In this document: piece after piece, positions 9,082 through 17,288 of the stretch | Position numbering within the stretch: the stretch's first letter is position 1 | How the letters are laid out: each line of letters begins with the position of its first letter | Source of the DNA: Aalborgiella sp040079635 | Lineage (GTDB): Bacteria > Pseudomonadota > Gammaproteobacteria > Burkholderiales > Burkholderiaceae_C | Length of the DNA: 64,000 nt | Assembly (NCBI GenBank): GCA_040079635.1 | Contig: JBEBJY010000001.1 | Coordinates: 62,001-126,000 of the forward strand | Direction of reading: 5' to 3' | Program-made: the position numbers and the translations under genes | The notes under the pieces: model-generated | The model's input: only the letters and a program-made list of their open reading frames with translations | Databases searched by the model: none | What the model was told of the DNA's origin: nothing

Positions 9082-10050
9082 ATGCTGGCTAAAGAGGATA
9101 GTAAAAGAATGGAAATGGAAATGGAAGAAAAAGAAATCGGCCTACTTGACATGCTGCTCGTCGTTGCCGAAAATCTAAGGCTGCTGATTTTGGGGCCAAT
9201 TGTTGTTGGCTTACTGGCTTTGGGCTTTGGTTATACTCTGCCGAAGAGTTTTACCAGCCAAGCTATCTTGGCGCTGCCAATGTCAATGTCAACGCAGGCG
9301 GCCGCGATGCTGGTTTCACTCATAGTGTTGGGCCCTGTTATCGCGTTGCTCAATTTGTCTAAAGGGCAACCTGTTCAGGTGGCCCGTATGGGGCTTTTCA
9401 ACCAGATCACGGCCACAGTGGGTAAAGATGGTCTTTTGCGTCTCGACGTTACCGCCAGCTCGCCGCTTGAGGCGCAAGCCATAGCCAACGCAGTCATCGG
9501 CACCTGGCTCAAAAGCACGAGGCCGGGAGAGCAGGATCGCGCAGGCCTGGAAAAGCGGCTTTCATACGCCAAAGTGTCGCTGGAGTCTATACGCCGTCTT
9601 CTGGAACGCCTGACTGCAGAGGGTACGGCCGATCTCAACAAACCGCTCGCGCGGGGTGCGGCTGGCACCAGTATTGTGGTGGTGGGTGAGTTGCAGGCGC
9701 GTTATCTTCGTGAGGTGCTGAGTATCCCGCGATCGTTGCTAGGCCTGTCGCGTGATGTCGTCCTGCAGCCGCCTACCTTGCATACGGAGCCCGTCGCGCC
9801 CAAAAAGAGTTTGATTGCCGTTCTGGCTGCACTGGGTAGTGGCTTTGCGCTACTGCTGTGGGTGTTCGTGCGCCAAGCCTGGAAGAATACGGCGCAAGAC
9901 CCACAGGTGGTTGAAAAACAAGCCAAACTGCTCGCGGCCATGGGGTTCAAAGGTCGGCCGCATTTAGGACGAGGGAAGCATCAAGTGATCACACAACCTA
10001 AATTCACATCGCCGGACACCGTAGCATGGCCGGCACCCCAAGTAAGCTAA
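9082..10050 (+). CDS. Wzz-like polysaccharide chain-length determinant
   Basis: 322 residues with the Wzz/PCP layout: an acidic cytoplasmic N-terminus, TM1 at about residues 32-52, a periplasmic region with heptad-like helices (~110-215), then a Pro-rich PVAPKKS motif (~236-242) just before TM2 (~243-262) and a cytoplasmic tail. Wzz proteins oligomerise in the inner membrane and set the modal length of Wzy-made polymers. Unusually, a second hydrophobic segment (~72-93) follows TM1 in the periplasmic region, and the tail after TM2 is long (~60 residues) without a tyrosine-kinase domain. The start ATG at 9082 has GGTGAGAG just upstream; ATG 9112 is an alternative. Its stop overlaps the fcl remnant. 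Confidence 0.8.
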   Translation: MLAKEDSKRMEMEMEEKEIGLLDMLLVVAENLRLLILGPIVVGLLALGFGYTLPKSFTSQAILALPMSMSTQAAAMLVSLIVLGPVIALLNLSKGQPVQVARMGLFNQITATVGKDGLLRLDVTASSPLEAQAIANAVIGTWLKSTRPGEQDRAGLEKRLSYAKVSLESIRRLLERLTAEGTADLNKPLARGAAGTSIVVVGELQARYLREVLSIPRSLLGLSRDVVLQPPTLHTEPVAPKKSLIAVLAALGSGFALLLWVFVRQAWKNTAQDPQVVEKQAKLLAAMGFKGRPHLGRGKHQVITQPKFTSPDTVAWPAPQVS

Positions 10051-10157
10051 TGGACAGCAGCAGCCTCAAGGCGCTCCGTTGGAGGGCTAAAGTGAGTCTG
10101 CAAGACGGGCTGGCCAAAGCTTATGCTGCATTTTTTGAACGATGCGCACCAGGTTGA
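10050..10157 (+). pseudogene. C-terminal remnant of GDP-L-fucose synthase (fcl)
   Basis: 36 codons starting with the ATG that overlaps the Wzz stop (TAATG) and ending at TGA 10155-10157. The translation starts MDSSSLKALRW and continues with KVSLQDGLAKAYAAF. This matches the very conserved C-terminus of GDP-4-keto-6-deoxymannose epimerase/reductase (family pattern MDSSRLxALGW...SLExGLxxAYxxF). Nothing else of the gene is left, so it is a deletion scar showing that an fcl gene once preceded the flippase. Confidence 0.75.
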
Positions 10158-10189
10158 TGGTGTCAGTGAGGTCACCATAATGCAGCATA

Positions 10190-12031
10190 ATGAAATGGTT
10201 GCCTGCTATCACAATACTTGCGCCCAGTCTCGTAATATTTCCAAATAATCCCGTGCAAACCACCCAACCCATCATCCAACTCCTGCGCCGACTCTGGCAT
10301 CACATCAACCCGCGGCGGCGTGGGCAATTTGGTCTCCTGCTTATTTTGATGATCCTCGCCTCGTTCGCGGAAATTCTTAGCATTGGAGCTGTGCTGCCGT
10401 TTCTTGCTGTTTTGACCGCGCCCGCCCGCGTTTTTGAACACCCAACCGCCCAGCCATTCATCCAAACCTTGGGACTAACAGCGCCAGAACAACTCCTGCT
10501 GCCTCTGACCATCGCATTTGGCTTGGCAGCCCTAGTTGCGGGCGCCATGCGCTTATTGCTGATCTGGGCCAGCACCCGTCTCTCTTTCGCGACTGGGGCT
10601 GATCTCAGCAACAGCATCTATCGTCGGACGCTTTATCAACCCTACTCAGTTCATGTTACCCGCAATAGCAGCGAGGTGATCAACGGCATCTCAGTTAAAG
10701 CCAACGGTGTCATTTACAGTATCGTCGTGCCAGCCTTGACCCTCATTAGCGCCAGCGTTATGTTGAGCGCGATTCTCATAGCTTTGTTGTCCGTTGACCC
10801 AGTCATTGCGCTGGCGGCCTTTGGCGGTTTTGGCGTGATCTACGCTTTTATCATCCGGTTTACTCGCAACCGGATGCGAATCGATAGTCAGCGCATTGCC
10901 CGCGAATCCACCCAGCTCATCAAATCTCTGCAAGAGGGGCTGGGCGGCATACGCGATGTGCTGATCGACGGCAGTCAGGCCACCTACTGCCAGATCTACC
11001 GCAATGCCGATCACCCCTTGCGTCGAGCCCAAGGCAACAATCTCTTCATTAGTCAAAGCCCCCGTTACGGTATGGAGGCATTGGGCATGCTGCTCATCGC
11101 CGCACTGGCCTATACGCTCGCTAAGCAATCGGACGGCATCGCCAAGGCCATTCCTGTTCTCGGTGCCTTAGCGCTCGGTGCCCAGCGTTTACTGCCCGTA
11201 CTGCAGCAGGCTTATGCAGCATGGTCAGCCATTCAAGGCGGGCAGGTCTCGCTGCAAGACACGCTGGAGTTACTTGATCAGCCGCTCCCCAATTACGCCG
11301 ACCAGCCAGCCGCCAAGCCGCTGCCTTTCCGGCATCAGATCAGACTGAACCAGCTCTCGTTTCGCTACAGCCCGCAAACCCCGTGGGTACTTAAAAACCT
11401 TGACCTCAGTATCGCTAAAGGTGGTCGTGTTGGCTTCATTGGTACGACTGGTAGCGGCAAAAGCACTCTGCTAGATATAGTCATGGGTCTGTTGCAGCCT
11501 ACAGGGGGCACGTTAGAGATCGATTGGCAGGCAGTCACGACGGGTAACCACCGCGCTTGGCAATCCCATATCGCGCATGTGCCGCAAGCCATTTTTCTAG
11601 CCGACAGTACCATTGAAGAAAACATCGCCTTTAGCGTGCCTAAAGACCAGATCGACCACGAGCGTGTCAAGCAGGCGGCTCGCCAGGCGCAAATCGCTGA
11701 CATCATCGAGACTTGGCCCAAACGATACCAAACCTTCGTGGGCGAACGCGGCATCCGGTTGTCCGGTGGCCAGCGCCAGCGCATCGGCATCGCCCGTGCC
11801 CTCTACAAGCAAGCCGATGTCATCATCTTCGACGAAGCCACCAGCGCGCTGGACAACGAAACCGAACAGGCCGTCATGCAAGCCATCGAAGGCCTCAGCG
11901 AGGATCTCACCATCCTCATCATCGCCCACCGCCTCACCACACTGAAAAACTGTACGTTAATAGTGGAACTGGCCGATCGCGGTGTTAAACGTACTGGCAC
12001 CTATCGAGAAATAGTGACATTAGCGGCATGA
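10190..12031 (+). CDS. ABC-type lipid-linked oligosaccharide flippase (PglK/MsbA-like)
   Basis: A half-transporter of up to 613 residues with six transmembrane helices (~40-340) fused to an ATPase domain. Walker A is GTTGSGKST (418-426), the signature is LSGGQ (524-528) and Walker B is VIIFDEA (544-550). The family (PglK, MsbA-type exporters of O-antigen loci) flips undecaprenyl-pyrophosphate-linked oligosaccharides across the inner membrane. No Wzx is found in the window, so this protein is the likely translocase for the Wzy pathway. The first ~20 residues look untypical: homologous N-termini usually start near the GTG at 10253, and neither start has a clear Shine-Dalgarno sequence. It sits between an fcl scar and a pseB scar. 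Confidence 0.9.
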   Translation: MKWLPAITILAPSLVIFPNNPVQTTQPIIQLLRRLWHHINPRRRGQFGLLLILMILASFAEILSIGAVLPFLAVLTAPARVFEHPTAQPFIQTLGLTAPEQLLLPLTIAFGLAALVAGAMRLLLIWASTRLSFATGADLSNSIYRRTLYQPYSVHVTRNSSEVINGISVKANGVIYSIVVPALTLISASVMLSAILIALLSVDPVIALAAFGGFGVIYAFIIRFTRNRMRIDSQRIARESTQLIKSLQEGLGGIRDVLIDGSQATYCQIYRNADHPLRRAQGNNLFISQSPRYGMEALGMLLIAALAYTLAKQSDGIAKAIPVLGALALGAQRLLPVLQQAYAAWSAIQGGQVSLQDTLELLDQPLPNYADQPAAKPLPFRHQIRLNQLSFRYSPQTPWVLKNLDLSIAKGGRVGFIGTTGSGKSTLLDIVMGLLQPTGGTLEIDWQAVTTGNHRAWQSHIAHVPQAIFLADSTIEENIAFSVPKDQIDHERVKQAARQAQIADIIETWPKRYQTFVGERGIRLSGGQRQRIGIARALYKQADVIIFDEATSALDNETEQAVMQAIEGLSEDLTILIIAHRLTTLKNCTLIVELADRGVKRTGTYREIVTLAA

Positions 12032-12040
12032 ATGCCATAA

Positions 12041-12202
12041 GTAAAAAGGAAAGTATCCACTATACTTGGTAACTTATTCATCCACGTCACCGGCGACACG
12101 GGCTTCATTTATTGTTCTGACAACAATATCGACTGGATGAGCCTCGACACCTTGCGTGCATGGATCGACCAAACTCTTGAAAATATAGGAAAGTTTCGAT
12201 GA
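12041..12202 (+). pseudogene. C-terminal remnant of pseB (UDP-GlcNAc 4,6-dehydratase, 5-inverting)
   Basis: An open stretch without a good start, ending in TGA 12200-12202. That stop overlaps the pseC ATG as ATGA. The translation contains GFIYCSDNNIDWMSLDTLR, which fits the conserved end of PseB proteins (pattern F.Y.SD.N..W.....LR..I). The overlap with pseC is the arrangement of an intact pseB-pseC pair. Only the last ~40 codons are recognisable, so the body of pseB has been deleted or replaced by the sequence upstream. No other pseB lies in the window. Confidence 0.65.
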
Positions 12203-13368
12203 CTATGATTCCCTACGGCCGCCAAGACATCAACCAAGCCGACATTGATGCAGTCGTGGATGTGCTGCGCTCGGACTTCCTCACTCAAGGCCCCGCCGTT
12301 CCAGCATTTGAAAAGGCTGTCGCCAGTTATTGCGGAGCTGATCATGCCGTAGCAGTAAACAACGCCACCTGCGCCCTGCACATCGCTTGTCTAGCGCTGG
12401 GCGTTGGGCCGGGCGACTGGGTGTGGACCAGCCCTATCACCTTTGTGGCCAGCGCCAACTGTGCACTTTATTGCGGCGCGCAGGTCGATTTTGTGGACAT
12501 TGACCCGCGTACCTACAACCTGAGCGTGGAACGCTTGGCTGAAAAGTTGGCACAAGCAGAAAAGACCGGTAACTTGCCCAAGGTCGTTATCCCTGTGCAT
12601 TTGTGCGGTCAACCCTGCGACATGGCAGGGATCTACGCACTGGGTCAACGCTACGGCTTCAAGATCATCGAGGATGCCTCGCATGCCATCGGCGGCCGCT
12701 ACAAAGGCGAGCCGATCGGCAACTGCCGTTACAGCGATATTACGGTGTTCAGCTTTCATCCGGTCAAGATTATCACTTCGGGCGAAGGTGGCATGGCGCT
12801 CACCAACGAGGCACAGTTGGCCAAGCGCCTCCGATTACTCCGAAGTCATGGCATCACCAGTGATGCATTAGATATGCAGCCTAGGGCATCGGAAGAAATT
12901 TGGAATTATCAGCAAATATGCTTGGGCTTTAACTATCGTATGACCGATGTTCAAGCCGCGTTAGGACTGAGTCAGAGGCAGCGGCTTGATGAGTTCGTGA
13001 CCAGCCGGCACGCCATCGCCAAGCGCTATGACCGGCTTTTGGCTGATCTGCCGGTGATTACCCCATGGCAACACCCGGACAGCTATTCCGGTTTGCACCT
13101 CTATGTGATTCGTTTGCAGCTAGGTGAAATCAACAAGACTCATCGCCATGTGTATGAAGCACTACATGCAGAAGGAATACTTGTAAATCTGCACTACATC
13201 CCCGTTTACCGACAGCCGTACTACGAAAATATGGGGTTCAGGAAAGGTTACTGTCCTGAATCGGAACAATATTACTCAGAAGTCATCAGCATACCGATGT
13301 TTCCTGGGCTGACGGCGGGGCAGCAGGATGAGGTGGTGGCTGCGATACAAAAGGCGACAAGCGCATGA
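12199..13368 (+). CDS. pseC: UDP-4-amino-4,6-dideoxy-N-acetyl-beta-L-altrosamine transaminase (PseC)
   Basis: 389 residues, normal for the DegT/DnrJ/EryC1 aminotransferase family. It has the PLP-stacking IIEDASHA motif (~156-163) and the Schiff-base lysine in SFHPVKIITSGE (Lys190). PseC transfers an amino group from glutamate to the 4-keto sugar made by PseB, the second step of CMP-pseudaminic acid synthesis in the cytoplasm. The N-terminus (MIPYGRQDI) is typical. It overlaps pseF by four bases (ATGA) and heads a tightly packed pseudaminic acid operon. Its substrate-producing partner pseB is reduced to a scar just upstream. Confidence 0.93.
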   Translation: MTMIPYGRQDINQADIDAVVDVLRSDFLTQGPAVPAFEKAVASYCGADHAVAVNNATCALHIACLALGVGPGDWVWTSPITFVASANCALYCGAQVDFVDIDPRTYNLSVERLAEKLAQAEKTGNLPKVVIPVHLCGQPCDMAGIYALGQRYGFKIIEDASHAIGGRYKGEPIGNCRYSDITVFSFHPVKIITSGEGGMALTNEAQLAKRLRLLRSHGITSDALDMQPRASEEIWNYQQICLGFNYRMTDVQAALGLSQRQRLDEFVTSRHAIAKRYDRLLADLPVITPWQHPDSYSGLHLYVIRLQLGEINKTHRHVYEALHAEGILVNLHYIPVYRQPYYENMGFRKGYCPESEQYYSEVISIPMFPGLTAGQQDEVVAAIQKATSA

Positions 13369-14051
13369 ATATCGCCGTCATTCCCGCCCGTGGCGGCAGC
13401 AAGCGCATTCCGCGTAAAAACATCAAGTCGTTTTGCGGCAAGCCTATGATTGCCTGGTCCATTGAGGCTGCGTTGCAAAGCGGTTGTTTTGATCATGTCG
13501 TGGTGTCGACCGACGACGACGAAATTTCCGAAGTGGCCAGACAGCACGGTGCCGAGGTGCCTTTTGTTCGTCCACCCGAGTTATCGGATGATCACACGAG
13601 CACCATTCCCGTTATTCATCATGCCGTCGAATGGTTCAACGAACGCGGACAGATACCTGTTCAGGTTTGCTGCATTTATGCGACAGCGCCCTTTGTCAGG
13701 GCGGATGACATTCGCCGTGGGCTTGATGTCCTGACCAGTGCAGGCTGCGACTACGCTTTCTCTGTTACCAGTTATCCGTTTCCCATTCAACGGGCCATCC
13801 GCATCACCGCGCAGGGTCGGATGGAGATGTTCAGCCCGGAGTACTACAACACCCGATCCCAGGATTTGGAAGAGGCCTACCACGATGCCGGTCAGTTCTA
13901 CTGGGGCCGGGCCACGGCATGGCTCACTGGCAACGTTATTTTTGACCCGCATTCCGCCGCCGTTCAAATCCCACGTTATCGCGTTCAGGATATTGATACT
14001 ACAGAGGACTGGCAAATGGCCGAGTACCTATTTCGAGTTGTCAATGCTTGA
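13365..14051 (+). CDS. pseF: Pseudaminic acid cytidylyltransferase (PseF)
   Basis: 228 residues of the CMP-sialic/pseudaminate synthetase family. The N-terminal nucleotide-binding motif IPARGGSKRIPRKNIK is at 5-20. The fold continues with the typical ATAPFVRADDIRRGLD and FYWGRATAW segments. PseF activates pseudaminic acid with CTP to CMP-Pse, the donor used by glycosyltransferases. It is translationally coupled to pseC and followed after 39 bp by the associated methylase gene. Confidence 0.93.
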   Translation: MNIAVIPARGGSKRIPRKNIKSFCGKPMIAWSIEAALQSGCFDHVVVSTDDDEISEVARQHGAEVPFVRPPELSDDHTSTIPVIHHAVEWFNERGQIPVQVCCIYATAPFVRADDIRRGLDVLTSAGCDYAFSVTSYPFPIQRAIRITAQGRMEMFSPEYYNTRSQDLEEAYHDAGQFYWGRATAWLTGNVIFDPHSAAVQIPRYRVQDIDTTEDWQMAEYLFRVVNA

Positions 14052-14090
14052 ATGCGTTAGTCATCAGTCATCAAACTAAGGAACTTCATC

Positions 14091-14723
14091 ATGACATTTA
14101 AAACCGAGCAAGAGGCTTTCTGGGCCGGAGCCTTCGGCACCGAATACATCCAGCGTAACCAGGGCGATGCCCTGCTGGCATCCAACCTCGATTTTTTCGC
14201 CAAGGCGCTCCGCGCTGTCCGTGGCGTGAGCACCTGCATCGAGTTTGGCGCCAATATTGGTATGAATCTCAAGGCCTTGAAACTGCTGCACCCCGCGCAC
14301 GTGCAGCACGGCATTGAGATCAACGCCGATGCCGCCCGTGAGTTGGCGCAGGTCATCTCGCCCGACCATGTGCACCACAGCTCCATCCTCGACTTCAATC
14401 CGAAACAGACCTGGGATCTGGTGCTCATCAAGGGCGTGCTCATTCACATTAATCCTGATGCCTTACCGAGGGTGTATGACAAGCTTGTCGCCGCCAGTGG
14501 CCGCTACCTGCTGGTGGCCGAGTACTACAACCCGACACCGGTCGCCATTCCGTACCGAGGCCATGCGGACCGCCTGTTTAAACGCGACTTTGCGGGCGAA
14601 ATCATGGACCGTCACCCGCAGATGCAACTAGTAGACTACGGCTTCGCTTACCGGCGTGATCCCAACTTCCCGCAAGACGATATCACCTGGTTTCTCATGG
14701 AAAAAACGGAGCTGACATGCTGA
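14091..14723 (+). CDS. Pseudaminic acid biosynthesis-associated methylase
   Basis: 210 residues with a class I SAM-binding fold (IEFGANIGMNLKAL, about residues 54-67). The sequence has the features I recall for the small methylase family that travels with pse genes. The start is TEQEAFWAGAFGTEYI, and it ends with a conserved DYGFAYRRDPNFPQDD region. A methylation of the pseudaminic acid or of an intermediate is expected, but the exact position is unknown. It overlaps pseA by seven bases. Confidence 0.85.
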   Translation: MTFKTEQEAFWAGAFGTEYIQRNQGDALLASNLDFFAKALRAVRGVSTCIEFGANIGMNLKALKLLHPAHVQHGIEINADAARELAQVISPDHVHHSSILDFNPKQTWDLVLIKGVLIHINPDALPRVYDKLVAASGRYLLVAEYYNPTPVAIPYRGHADRLFKRDFAGEIMDRHPQMQLVDYGFAYRRDPNFPQDDITWFLMEKTELTC

Positions 14724-15868
14724 CCTACTGCAAACACTGCGTGATGCCGGACACCAAACCTGACCTGCACCTGGACGAAGAAGGCGTGTGCAACGCCTGC
14801 CGTAGCTATGAAAAACGCAAGGAAGTGGACTGGGATGCCCGCCACAGGGAACTGCTTCAAGTGCTGGAAAAATATAGCAGCCGTGATGGCAGCAACTGGG
14901 ACTGCATCGTCCCCGTCAGCGGCGGCAAGGATAGCACCTACCAGGTGGTGCGCATGCTGCAACTGGGACTTAACCCGTTGTGTGTGACTTCCACCACCTG
15001 CGACTTGTCCGAGCTCGGTCGCAAGAATATCGAAAATCTCAAGCACTTGGGCGTGGACTACGTCGAGATGTCCCCAAATCCGTTGATACGAGCCAAGCTC
15101 AACCGCGTCGGCTTGACGCAGGTGGGCGACATCTCCTGGCCTGAGCATGTGGGCATTTTTACCATCCCCGTTCGTGCAGCGGTGCAGTTCAACGTGCCCC
15201 TCATCGTTTGGGGCGAGAACTCGCAGAACGAATATGGCGGCCCGGCGGCAGCGGCCGGGAACAACGTGCTCAACCGGCGCTGGCTCGAAGAGTTCGGCGG
15301 TTTGTTGGGTATGCGTGTGTCGGACATGATCGGCATGGAGGGCATCGAGGCCAAACACCTGATCTGCTATACCTACCCCGAAGATGTAGAGCTAGCGCGA
15401 GTGGGTGTCACGGGCCTGTTCCTTGGTCATTACCTGCCATGGGATGGCCTGTCGAACACCTTGATTGCCCAAGCCAACGGCTTCATCACCTACGACAAGG
15501 TGGTCGAGGGCTCCATGGTCAACTACGAGAATCTAGACAACCACCAGACCGGTATCCACGACTACTTCAAGTTTCTGAAATTTGGCTTTGGCCGTGCGAC
15601 TGACTTGGCCTGCCTGCACATTCGCCGCAGCCGGCTGACTCGTCAGGACGGATTGGATGCTGTCAAACGACTGGATGGTCGATTTCCATCGGAATATTTG
15701 GGCAAGTCGCTGGAAGATATCTTGCGCCCGCTGAACATGACTGTGGACGAGTTCATTAGCCTGTGTGACAAGTTCACCAACAAGAAAATTTTCAAACGTG
15801 ATGTTAGCGGGGCGCTAATGAAGGACCGCGATGGAAACCTCACAAAGATCAATTACGACAACGCATGA
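14717..15868 (+). CDS. pseA: N-acetyl sugar amidotransferase (PseA/WbpG family)
   Basis: 383 residues. The N-terminus holds two Cys pairs (C5/C8 and C25/C28) that probably bind zinc, followed by an ATP-pyrophosphatase PP-loop VSGGKDST (67-74). This family uses ammonia to turn an acetamido group of a nonulosonic acid or HexNAc into an acetamidino group: PseA in Campylobacter, WbpG in Pseudomonas O5. It is flanked by hisH- and hisF-like genes that supply the ammonia, as in the P. aeruginosa wbpG-hisH2-hisF2 set. The set predicts an amidino-substituted pseudaminic acid. It overlaps hisH by four bases. Confidence 0.92.
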   Translation: MLTYCKHCVMPDTKPDLHLDEEGVCNACRSYEKRKEVDWDARHRELLQVLEKYSSRDGSNWDCIVPVSGGKDSTYQVVRMLQLGLNPLCVTSTTCDLSELGRKNIENLKHLGVDYVEMSPNPLIRAKLNRVGLTQVGDISWPEHVGIFTIPVRAAVQFNVPLIVWGENSQNEYGGPAAAAGNNVLNRRWLEEFGGLLGMRVSDMIGMEGIEAKHLICYTYPEDVELARVGVTGLFLGHYLPWDGLSNTLIAQANGFITYDKVVEGSMVNYENLDNHQTGIHDYFKFLKFGFGRATDLACLHIRRSRLTRQDGLDAVKRLDGRFPSEYLGKSLEDILRPLNMTVDEFISLCDKFTNKKIFKRDVSGALMKDRDGNLTKINYDNA

Positions 15869-16509
15869 GAGTAGGTGTTATTGACTACGGGGTGGGGAAT
15901 CTGGGCTCGGTACTACACGCCTTAGAGGAGCTGCGCGTAGCCCCGATCCTGGTAACGCGCGCCATGGACATGCACGCCACGGATAGCCTTATCCTGCCCG
16001 GCGTGGGTAATTTTTCCGACTGTGCCCGGCTGCTTGGCGAGGGAGGCTGGACGCAGGCCTTGCGAGACGAGGTGCAAGGGAGTCAGAAGCCGTTACTGGG
16101 CGTGTGCGTGGGCATGCAGCTACTGGCTACGCGCAGCATGGAAGGAGCCAATGCAAACTCCTATGACGGCACGGAGGGGCTCGGATTCATTCCGGGCCGC
16201 GTGGAGCATCTGCGCACGCTTGGCTGCAACCTACGCGTGCCGCATGTGGGCTGGAACGAGGCTGCGACCGGCGCAGTAAAAGGCGGACTGTTCGACGGTA
16301 TCCCTGACGGAACCGATTTTTATTTTGTCCATAGCTACGCTTTTGTGCCCGAAGACCCCGCAGACATACTGGCCACCACTGACTACGGCATCCCTGTGAC
16401 TGCAGCCGTCAGACGCGGCCACGTCTGGGGCACACAATTCCACCCGGAGAAAAGTTCGCGCGCGGGTTTCCGGTTACTGCGTAATTTCATTGAGGGTCGT
16501 TCATGTTGA
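15865..16509 (+). CDS. hisH: HisH-type glutamine amidotransferase subunit (polysaccharide paralogue)
   Basis: 214 residues of class I glutamine amidotransferase. The nucleophile is in GVCVGMQLL (Cys81), and the His/Glu pair is in QFHPEKS (His193, Glu195), so glutaminase activity looks intact. With the HisF-like neighbour it should deliver ammonia from glutamine to PseA rather than make histidine; there are no other his genes nearby. Gene overlaps on both sides (4 and 7 bases) support a stoichiometric complex. Confidence 0.9.
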   Translation: MRVGVIDYGVGNLGSVLHALEELRVAPILVTRAMDMHATDSLILPGVGNFSDCARLLGEGGWTQALRDEVQGSQKPLLGVCVGMQLLATRSMEGANANSYDGTEGLGFIPGRVEHLRTLGCNLRVPHVGWNEAATGAVKGGLFDGIPDGTDFYFVHSYAFVPEDPADILATTDYGIPVTAAVRRGHVWGTQFHPEKSSRAGFRLLRNFIEGRSC

Positions 16510-17288
16510 AGGTGCGTGTGATTCCTACTCTGCTGTGGAAGCAGTTTGGCCTCGTCAAGGGTGTGGGCTTTGATAGCTGGCGCCGTGTAGGGCCCGTGTT
16601 GCCTGCCATCAAGGTCTATAACCAGCGCGAAGTGGATGAACTGGTGCTGGTAGACATAGTGGCGCATCTGTCTGAAGACGACCCGGATTTTGAGTCTATA
16701 GATGAGTTTGGCCAGGATTGTTTTGTGCCGCTTGCTGTTGGCGGTGGCATCACGCGCATTGAGCAGGTACAAAGACTACTCCGTGCCGGAGCCGACAAGG
16801 TGAGTCTCAATACTGCATCCTACGCACGCCCCGAGTTGGTAACTGAGATTGCCAGGCGCCACGGAGCACAGTGCGTAGTGGCGAGCATCGACGTGCGAAC
16901 GAATTCCAGCGGAGGCTGGCAGTGTTTTAGCCACGCTGGACTGAAGCCCACTGGGCGCGAAGTGTGTGAATGGGCGCGTGAACTAGAGAGCAGGGGTGCA
17001 GGCGAAATTCTAATTACATCCATCGAACGCGATGGAACGCTGCATGGCTACGATCTGGCATTGATTGAAGCGGTTGTGGGCGCAGTCAAAATTCCGGTTA
17101 TCGCTTCTGGCGGAGCAGGTACTTACCAGCACATGGTGAAGGCGGTCACACAAGCCGGAGCTTCGGCCGTGGCGGCGGCCAGCATGTTCCACTTCACGGA
17201 ACAGACGCCCGCCGGGGCTAAGGCAGCGCTTGCTGCTGCAGGTGTGCCAGTGCGCAAGTCGTTCCTGGATTTGACTGCTGCTAGATGA
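16503..17288 (+). CDS. hisF: HisF-like ammonia-channel subunit lacking the cyclase aspartate
   Basis: 261 residues with the (beta/alpha)8 pattern of imidazole glycerol phosphate synthase cyclase. In canonical HisF the N-terminal catalytic Asp11 sits in a CLDVKDG motif. Here the motif reads IPTLLWKQF, and position 11 is Leu. The second aspartate (SIDVRTN, ~125) is kept. The protein is therefore probably no longer a histidine-pathway cyclase. It would serve as the barrel that tunnels ammonia from HisH to the sugar amidotransferase, like HisF2 of LPS loci. It overlaps pseG by four bases. Confidence 0.88.
   Translation: MLKVRVIPTLLWKQFGLVKGVGFDSWRRVGPVLPAIKVYNQREVDELVLVDIVAHLSEDDPDFESIDEFGQDCFVPLAVGGGITRIEQVQRLLRAGADKVSLNTASYARPELVTEIARRHGAQCVVASIDVRTNSSGGWQCFSHAGLKPTGREVCEWARELESRGAGEILITSIERDGTLHGYDLALIEAVVGAVKIPVIASGGAGTYQHMVKAVTQAGASAVAAASMFHFTEQTPAGAKAALAAAGVPVRKSFLDLTAAR

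Noticed and set aside
10690..11790. Long antisense frames inside the ABC flippase gene
   Set aside because: They mirror a high-GC coding gene; no family motifs or start signals support them.
15865..17288. hisH and hisF as histidine biosynthesis genes
   Set aside because: They are embedded in a pse operon next to a sugar amidotransferase, HisF lacks Asp11, and no other his gene is present.
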